A DNA stretch of 64,000 nt from an uncultured Oscillospiraceae bacterium (GTDB lineage: Bacteria; Bacillota; Clostridia; Oscillospirales; Oscillospiraceae): NCBI GenBank assembly GCA_947627715.1, contig CANQXK010000004.1, positions 1 through 64,000 on the forward strand, written 5' to 3'. Of this stretch, positions 58,831 through 64,000 are shown in pieces. The notes below the pieces were generated by a model that did no database searches, was not told the DNA's origin, and worked only from the letters and a program-made list of their open reading frames with translations. Position numbers and translations under genes: made by a program. How positions within the stretch are numbered: the stretch's first letter is position 1; each line of letters opens with the position of its first letter.

Positions 58831-60399
58831 ATGGACCTCAAAAGGACCGCACTGGGCATCGAGCTGGGATCGACCCGGATCAAGGCGGTGCTCATCGACG
58901 AGACCCACACCCCCATCGCCTCCGGCGAGCACGAGTGGGAGAACCGGCTTGTGGACGGGCTATGGACCTACTCCATGGAGGATATTCACCAGGGGCTTCG
59001 GGCCTGCTACGCCGGGCTTAAAAGGGACGTGAAGGAGAAATACGGCGTGGAGCTGACCGCCGTGGGGGCCATCGGCGTCTCCGCCATGATGCACGGATAT
59101 CTGCCCTTTGACCGGGATATGAAGCAGCTTGCGGCGTTTCGCACCTGGCGGAACACCGTCACAGGCAGGGCCTCCGCCGCGTTGACGGAGCTGTTCGGCT
59201 TCAACATCCCCCAGAGGTGGTCCATCGCCCACCTCTACGAGGCCATCCTGAATGGCGAGGAGCACCTGGAGCGTCTGGCGCACCTGACCACGCTGGCCGG
59301 GTACATACACTATGAGCTGACGGGCCGCCACGTCATGGGCGTGGGGGAGGCCTCCGGGATGTTCCCCATCGACAGCGGCGTCTGCGACTACGACAGGCGG
59401 ATGGTGGAGAAGTTTGACGCGCTCATCGCCCCTAAGGGCTACGGCTGGAAGCTCCGGGACGTGCTGCCGGAGGTGCTGCCGGCGGGAGCCGCCGCCGGGA
59501 CGCTGACTGAGGCGGGCGCGCGGTTTTTGGACCCCTCCGGGGACCTTCTGCCCGGCATCCCCGTGGCCCCCTGCGAGGGCGACGCGGGCACCGGGATGGC
59601 GGCCACCAACTCCGTGCGGGTGGGCACCGGCAACGTGTCCGCCGGGACCTCGGACTTCGCCATGGTGGTGGTGGACAAGCCCCTGGGCGTACACCGGGAG
59701 ATCGACATGGTGACCACCCCCGCCGGCGCGCCTGTGGCGATGGTCCATTGCAACAACTGCACCTCGGACATCAACGCCTGGGCGGGGCTTTTCGCGGACT
59801 TCGCCTCCGCCGTGGGGGTGGAGTTGGACCGGGGCGCGCTCTTTACGCTCCTTTTCAAAAAGGCGCTGGAGGGCGAGCCGGACTGCGGCGGGCTTATGAG
59901 CTACAACTACTTCTCCGGGGAGGGAGTTACGAACCTTGACGAGGGCAGGCCCCTCTTCCTGCGCGCGCCCGACGCCCGGATGACCCTGGCCAATTTTATG
60001 CGCACGCACCTGCTCTCGGCCCTGGCCACCCTGAAGATCGGCCTGGACATCCTGACAGGGGAGGAGAAGGTGGAGATTCAAAAGCTCTACGGCCACGGGG
60101 GCTTCTTCAAGACGCCGGGCGTGGGGCAGACCATGCTCTCCGCCGCCGCCGGCGTGCCGGTGAGCGTCATGGAGACCGCCGGGGAGGGCGGCCCCTACGG
60201 CATGGCCCTGCTGGCCGCGTACATGGTCTGGAGGGACCGGGACGAGACCTTGGAGGACTACCTGGAGAACAGGGTGTTCCGCGACGCTAAGTCCTCCTCC
60301 CTGACGGCCGGGAAGGCGGACATTGACGGCTTCAACGCCTTTTTGGAGAAATACGTGAAGGCCATGCCGGTGGAGCGGCTGGCTGCCCAGGTCCTGTGA
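58831..60399 (+). CDS. FGGY-family carbohydrate kinase (putative pentulokinase)
   Basis: A 522-residue sugar kinase of the FGGY/ASKHA superfamily. ALGIELGSTRIKAVLIDE is the N-terminal phosphate motif; VGTGNVSAGTSDFAMVVV and GHGGFFKTPGVGQTMLSAAAGVPVSV carry the ATP-binding and adenosine motifs of the C-terminal domain. Being first in an operon with an AraD-type epimerase suggests it phosphorylates L-ribulose or a similar ketopentose, but the family is broad and the specificity is inferred. ATG at 58831 has GGAAGGAG upstream; the longer frame extends into repeat R4 and is not used. Its stop overlaps the next start. Confidence 0.85.
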   Translation: MDLKRTALGIELGSTRIKAVLIDETHTPIASGEHEWENRLVDGLWTYSMEDIHQGLRACYAGLKRDVKEKYGVELTAVGAIGVSAMMHGYLPFDRDMKQLAAFRTWRNTVTGRASAALTELFGFNIPQRWSIAHLYEAILNGEEHLERLAHLTTLAGYIHYELTGRHVMGVGEASGMFPIDSGVCDYDRRMVEKFDALIAPKGYGWKLRDVLPEVLPAGAAAGTLTEAGARFLDPSGDLLPGIPVAPCEGDAGTGMAATNSVRVGTGNVSAGTSDFAMVVVDKPLGVHREIDMVTTPAGAPVAMVHCNNCTSDINAWAGLFADFASAVGVELDRGALFTLLFKKALEGEPDCGGLMSYNYFSGEGVTNLDEGRPLFLRAPDARMTLANFMRTHLLSALATLKIGLDILTGEEKVEIQKLYGHGGFFKTPGVGQTMLSAAAGVPVSVMETAGEGGPYGMALLAAYMVWRDRDETLEDYLENRVFRDAKSSSLTAGKADIDGFNAFLEKYVKAMPVERLAAQVL

Positions 60400-61262
60400 C
60401 CGGGGGAGACGGCCCCCGCAGGGCGGAGGCGGCCGGCAGGGCCCCCCTTGAGGGGCGTTTCCCTTCGCGGCGGAAGTTCAAGCTCCTGCTCTTCGACCTG
60501 GACGACACCCTGCTGCGCCGGGACAAGACCGTCTCTCCGCGCGATCTTGAGGCGCTGCGGGCGGTCCGAAGGGCCGCCAAGATCGGCGTATCCACCTCCC
60601 GAAGCGAGAAAAACGCCCAGGTGTTCACAAGCCTGCTTCAGCCCGACGTGCTGATCACCAGCGCCGGGGCGCGGGTGCGCGTGGGGGAGCGGGTGGTTTT
60701 CTCCGCGCCCTTCACGGACGGGGAGGCGGAGGAGATCGTCAGGGCGGCGCGGGCGGCCGCGGGGCCGGACGTGCTGATGGATACGGACACACCGGCGGGG
60801 CATTACCGCAACTACCCCATGACGGAGCTTGCCTTCCCCGCGGGGTTTGAGGAGAGCGTGGAGACGGACTTCTCCCGCCTGCCCGGCGAGGCGCTGATGT
60901 TCTGCGTGAAGCTCCCCGGCGGGGCGGGCGCGGACAGGTTCAGGGCGGCGCTGCCCTTTGCGGACGTGGTGAGATTCGTCCGCTCCGACTGGTTCAAGGT
61001 GACGAAGAAGGGGATCACCAAGGCGTCGGGCCTCAGGGCGCTGTGCGGGGAGCTTGGGTGTACGCCCAGGGACGTTATGGCCTTCGGCGACGACCTTGCG
61101 GACGTGGAGATGCTGGCGCTTTCCGGCCTTGGGGTCGCCATGGGCAATGCCGTGCCGGAGGCGAAGCGCGCCGCGGACGTGGTCATCGGGGACAGCGGCT
61201 CCGACGCCATCGCGGACTTTTTGGAGGACTTTTTTGAGATAGATACGGAGAACAGCCGGTAA
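60396..61262 (+). CDS. HAD-superfamily (Cof/IIB) sugar phosphatase
   Basis: A 288-residue haloacid-dehalogenase hydrolase of the Cof/YbjI subclass, which dephosphorylates sugar phosphates and similar metabolites. LLLFDLDDTLLRRDKTVS is motif I (nucleophile Asp), ISTSRSE is the motif II region, WFKVTKKGITKASGL contains the motif III Lys, and GDDLADVEMLALSG is motif IV. A cap domain lies between. The GTG start overlaps the kinase stop by four bases (GTGA), giving an unusual 26-residue N-terminal extension, but no better start was found. Confidence 0.85.
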   Translation: MTGGDGPRRAEAAGRAPLEGRFPSRRKFKLLLFDLDDTLLRRDKTVSPRDLEALRAVRRAAKIGVSTSRSEKNAQVFTSLLQPDVLITSAGARVRVGERVVFSAPFTDGEAEEIVRAARAAAGPDVLMDTDTPAGHYRNYPMTELAFPAGFEESVETDFSRLPGEALMFCVKLPGGAGADRFRAALPFADVVRFVRSDWFKVTKKGITKASGLRALCGELGCTPRDVMAFGDDLADVEMLALSGLGVAMGNAVPEAKRAADVVIGDSGSDAIADFLEDFFEIDTENSR

Positions 61263-61274
61263 AGGAGGAGACAT

Positions 61275-61970
61275 ATGCTGGAGGAACTGAAGCGGCAGGT
61301 GTTGGAGGCGAATCTGATGCTGCCGAAGTACGGGCTTGTGACCTTCACCTGGGGGAACGTGTCGGGCATCGACCGGGAACGTGGCCTTGTGGTCATCAAG
61401 CCCTCCGGGGTGGACTATGAGGGGATGAGCGCCGAGGACATGGTGGTGGTGGACCTGGCGGGGAACCGTGTGGAGGGGCGCTGGAAGCCCTCCTCCGACA
61501 CGCCCAGCCACGTGGCGCTTTACAAGGCGTTCCCAACGCTGGGGGGCATCGTCCACACCCACTCCCGGTGGGCCACCAGTTTTGCCCAGGCGGGGCGTGG
61601 CATCCCGCCCTTCGGCACCACCCAGGGAGACTACTTCTACGGGGAGATCCCCTGCACCAGGCGCATGACCCCGGAGGAGATCGGGGGGGAGTACGAGTTG
61701 GAGACGGGCAACGTGATCATCGAGACGTTTGTGAAAAGGGACATCTCCCCGGCGGACATCCCGGCGGTGCTGGTGTGCTCCCACGGGCCTTTCGCCTGGG
61801 GCACGGACCCCATGAACGCGGTACACAACGCGGTGGTGCTGGAGGAGGTGGCTTTCATGGCGTTCCACGCCATGGCCCTGACGCCGGGGCTTCCCCAGAT
61901 GCAGCAGGAGCTTTTGGATAAGCACTACCTGCGTAAGCACGGGGCCAACGCCTATTACGGACAGAACTAA
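61275..61970 (+). CDS. araD: L-ribulose-5-phosphate 4-epimerase (AraD type)
   Basis: A class II aldolase-fold zinc enzyme interconverting L-ribulose-5-phosphate and D-xylulose-5-phosphate, 231 residues. [17 protein letters not shown], and the zinc motif [14 protein letters not shown] plus the later SHGPFAWG His are the family markers. AAAGGAGG lies ten bases before the ATG. The product feeds the transketolase and transaldolase encoded next. Confidence 0.92.
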   Translation: MLEELKRQVLEANLMLPKYGLVTFTWGNVSGIDRERGLVVIKPSGVDYEGMSAEDMVVVDLAGNRVEGRWKPSSDTPSHVALYKAFPTLGGIVHTHSRWATSFAQAGRGIPPFGTTQGDYFYGEIPCTRRMTPEEIGGEYELETGNVIIETFVKRDISPADIPAVLVCSHGPFAWGTDPMNAVHNAVVLEEVAFMAFHAMALTPGLPQMQQELLDKHYLRKHGANAYYGQN

Positions 61971-62040
61971 GTACATTTCCGGGTTTCCGCCCGGTAACGA
62001 CAGGTACAACCATTGGGAAAACTATTCATAGGAGGAAACA

Positions 62041-62886
62041 ATGACAGAACTTGAGAAAAAAGACCTGGCCGTCAAGGCCACAAAGGTGCGCATGGGCATC
62101 ATCGAGGGCACCCACGCGGCCAAAGCGGGACACCCCGGCGGGAGCCTGTCCGCCGCGGATATGTTCACGTACCTCTATTTCAAGGAGCTTCGGGTGGACC
62201 CGGCGGACCCCAAGAACCCGGACCGGGATAGGTTCGTGCTCTCCAAGGGGCACACCGCGCCGGGACTGTACGCGGCGCTGGCGCTGCGGGGGTTCTTCCC
62301 GTGGGAGGACCTCCTGACGCTGCGGCAGATCGGCAGCCACCTGCAGGGACACCCCAACATGAACCTGACGCCTGGGGTGGATATGTCCACCGGCTCCCTG
62401 GGGCAGGGCGTCAGCTGCGCCGCCGGGATGGCCAAGGCCGCCAAGTACATGGGCAAGACCTGCCGGGTGTATACGCTTCTCGGCGATGGTGAGATCGAGG
62501 AGGGCGAGGTCTGGGAGGCGTTCATGTTCGCCGCCCACTATAAGCTGGACAACTTCGTGGCGATCGTAGATAAGAACGGACTTCAGATCGACGGCCCCAC
62601 AAAGGACGTGATGGACTCCGGCGACATCGCCGCCAAGATGCGGGCCTTCGGCTTCGAGGTCATGGAGATCAACGGCCACGACTTTGACGAGATGGAGGCC
62701 GCGTTCCAGAAGGCGAAGGAGACAAAGGGCAAGCCCTTCGGCATCGTGATGCACACCGTCAAGGGCACCGGCGTCAGTTACATGACAAACTCCGTCGAGT
62801 GGCACGGCAAAGCCCCCAACGACGCGGAGTACGAGATAGCCATGGGCGAGCTGAACGCCCACCTTGCGGAACTGGAGGCGAAATAA
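62041..62886 (+). CDS. Transketolase, N-terminal subunit
   Basis: The thiamine-diphosphate-binding half of a split transketolase, 281 residues. AKAGHPGGSLSAADMFTYLYF, the catalytic-loop HLQGHPNM, and the TPP motif GDGEIEEGEVWEAFMFAAHYKLDN are present. AGGAGG precedes the ATG. The enzyme moves two-carbon units between xylulose-5-phosphate and aldoses; it needs the adjacent C-terminal subunit. Overlap-free junction with the next gene (one base gap). Confidence 0.95.
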   Translation: MTELEKKDLAVKATKVRMGIIEGTHAAKAGHPGGSLSAADMFTYLYFKELRVDPADPKNPDRDRFVLSKGHTAPGLYAALALRGFFPWEDLLTLRQIGSHLQGHPNMNLTPGVDMSTGSLGQGVSCAAGMAKAAKYMGKTCRVYTLLGDGEIEEGEVWEAFMFAAHYKLDNFVAIVDKNGLQIDGPTKDVMDSGDIAAKMRAFGFEVMEINGHDFDEMEAAFQKAKETKGKPFGIVMHTVKGTGVSYMTNSVEWHGKAPNDAEYEIAMGELNAHLAELEAK

Positions 62887-62887
62887 G

Positions 62888-63826
62888 ATGAGTGAAGTAA
62901 AGAAAATGGCGACCCGCGACGCCTACGGGCAGGCGTTGGCAAAGCTTGGCGCGGAGAAAACCGACCTTGTGGTCTTTGAGGCGGACCTGGCCGCCGCCAC
63001 CAAGACGGGCGTATTCAGGAAAGCGTTCCCGGAGCGGCACTTCGAGTGCGGCATCGCGGAGGGGAACATGATGGCCGTGGCCGCGGGAGCGGCCAGCATG
63101 GGCCTTGTGCCCTTTGCCAGCTCCTTTGCCATGTTCGCGGCGGGGCGGGCCTTTGAGCAGGTGCGCAACTCCATCGGCTACCCGCATCTCAACGTGAAGA
63201 TCGGGGCCACCCACGGCGGCATCAGTGTGGGGGAGGACGGCGCGTCCCACCAGTGCTGCGAGGACTTCGCGCTGATGCGGTCCATCCCCGGCATGGTGGT
63301 GCTTTGCCCCTCCGACGCGGTGGAGGCCGAGGCCGCCGTCCGCGCCGCCTACGAGCACGTGGGGCCGGTGTATCTCAGGTTCGGAAGGCTCGCCATCCCC
63401 GTTTTCCACGATGAGAACAAGTTTAAATTTGAGATAGGAAAGGGCGAGACGCTGACGGAGGGAACGGACGTCGCCATCATCGCCACGGGCCTTATGGTGT
63501 ACGAGGCGCTGGAGGCCGCCGAGGCGCTGAAGGCCGAGGGCGTCCAGGCGCGGGTCATCAATATGTGCTCCGTAAAGCCCCTGGACGAGGCGCTGGTGCT
63601 GAAGGCCGCCCGCGAGTGCGGCAGGATCGTCACCGCCGAGGAGCACTCGATCATCGGCGGGCTGGGCGAGGCCGTGTGCGCCGTGGTGGCGGAGAGCGGC
63701 GTCCCCTGCAAGGTAAAGCGCGTGGGCGTCAACGACGAGTTCGGCCACTCCGGCCCGGCCGTGCCGCTCTTGAAGCAGTTCGGCCTCTCGGCGGAGAATA
63801 TCTGCAAGGCGGCCAAGGAGCTGTAA
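62888..63826 (+). CDS. Transketolase, C-terminal subunit
   Basis: The partner half, 312 residues, containing the pyrimidine-binding and C-terminal transketolase domains. FECGIAEGNMMAVAAGAASMG includes the catalytic Glu that activates thiamine diphosphate; THGGISVGEDGASHQCCEDFALMRSIPGM and RFGRLAIPVFHDE follow. The ATG at 62888 is immediately after the N-subunit stop. Split transketolases are common in anaerobes and archaea. Confidence 0.95.
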   Translation: MSEVKKMATRDAYGQALAKLGAEKTDLVVFEADLAAATKTGVFRKAFPERHFECGIAEGNMMAVAAGAASMGLVPFASSFAMFAAGRAFEQVRNSIGYPHLNVKIGATHGGISVGEDGASHQCCEDFALMRSIPGMVVLCPSDAVEAEAAVRAAYEHVGPVYLRFGRLAIPVFHDENKFKFEIGKGETLTEGTDVAIIATGLMVYEALEAAEALKAEGVQARVINMCSVKPLDEALVLKAARECGRIVTAEEHSIIGGLGEAVCAVVAESGVPCKVKRVGVNDEFGHSGPAVPLLKQFGLSAENICKAAKEL

Positions 63827-63899
63827 GGCCGGCGGGCGGGTTTGGGACCCGCCCCCGCGAACAAGGAAACTCAAAAAATTACTATAGGAGGAATAACCC

Positions 63900-64000
63900 A
63901 TGAAACTCTTCATCGACACCGCCCACGTGGAGGACATCCGCAAGGCCAACGACCTTGGCGTCATCTGCGGCGTGACCACGAACCCCAGCCTCATCGCCAA
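63900..64000 (+). CDS. Transaldolase / fructose-6-phosphate aldolase-like, 5' end only
   Basis: The first 33 codons of a TalC/MipB-family protein: [20 protein letters not shown] and TTNPSLIA, the conserved N-terminus. AGGAGGA is eight bases upstream. The catalytic Lys is outside the window. As the last gene seen in the pentose block it would link xylulose-5-phosphate and glyceraldehyde-3-phosphate to hexose phosphate. Confidence 0.9.
   Translation, partial: MKLFIDTAHVEDIRKANDLGVICGVTTNPSLIA

Noticed and set aside
63827-63870. GC-rich hairpin (GGGCGGGT/ACCCGCCC) between transketolase and transaldolase
   Set aside because: No T-run follows, and the flanking genes form an expected operon, so it was not called a terminator.

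Overview
The window reads as a high-GC (about 60-65% by eye), spore-forming member of the Clostridia, most like the Oscillospiraceae (Flavonifractor/Pseudoflavonifractor/Oscillibacter-type bacteria). Grounds: a Gram-positive PolC replicase, an uninterrupted sigma-K sporulation factor, a YqzL-RecO neighbourhood, HrcA/CIRCE-type groESL control, S-layer-homology domains, the MEP isoprenoid route, and dense intergenic palindromic repeats of a kind common in that family. The genus assignment is inference.

Layout. 1-5288 (+): end of an M32 carboxypeptidase, ybeY, era, a 36-residue yqzL, recO, a LarA-type racemase and cytidine deaminase, facing deoC (-), which has a structured leader. 6535-9326 (+): sigK, then an ECF sigma factor overlapping a membrane-anchored serpin. 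9584-13256 (+): a heterodimeric ABC exporter. 13464-17167 (-): a PPETx-repeat surface protein and a Crp/Fnr-led NitT/TauT-type ABC operon. 17339-25356: secreted M3 peptidase with SLH repeats (-), CBS-domain pyrophosphatase (+), DUF362 (-), DegV (-), and a second ECF/membrane-protein pair (+). 25371-32268 (-): GDPD, two sugar-type transporters, a GH36 alpha-galactosidase and an M42 peptidase. 32327-36294 (-): an erm-type rRNA methylase with an attenuator leader, ssrA (tmRNA), an SDR, cyclophilin, smpB and a MecA-like adaptor. 36543-48175 (+): pyrH, frr, uppS, an S66 peptidase, cdsA, dxr, rseP, ispG and polC. 48272-57793: an acetylesterase, a membrane Ser/Thr kinase with YARHG domains, DUF362-ferredoxin (-), a THUMP methyltransferase, a lipid kinase and groESL. 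58831-64000 (+): pentose genes (FGGY kinase, HAD phosphatase, AraD, split transketolase, start of a transaldolase).

How it works together. The 36-48 kb block makes UMP/UDP, undecaprenyl diphosphate, CDP-diacylglycerol and isoprenoid precursors next to ribosome recycling and DNA replication. smpB and ssrA form the trans-translation pair. The terminal block plausibly carries a pentulose through its 5-phosphate and epimerisation into the non-oxidative pentose phosphate pathway.

The most unusual signals lie between genes. (i) erm has a leader encoding MCVIRIRK immediately before an intrinsic terminator, the layout expected of macrolide-induced attenuation. (ii) Several repeat families (R1-R5 below) form strings of hairpins whose stems differ between copies yet stay paired, so pairing rather than sequence appears to be kept. 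(iii) One three-hairpin family (R3) has a G-U-rich core that pairs well on only one strand, suggesting a transcribed structured RNA; one copy sits between groES and groEL. (iv) An ECF sigma factor is translationally coupled to a serpin whose N-terminus looks like an anti-sigma membrane anchor.
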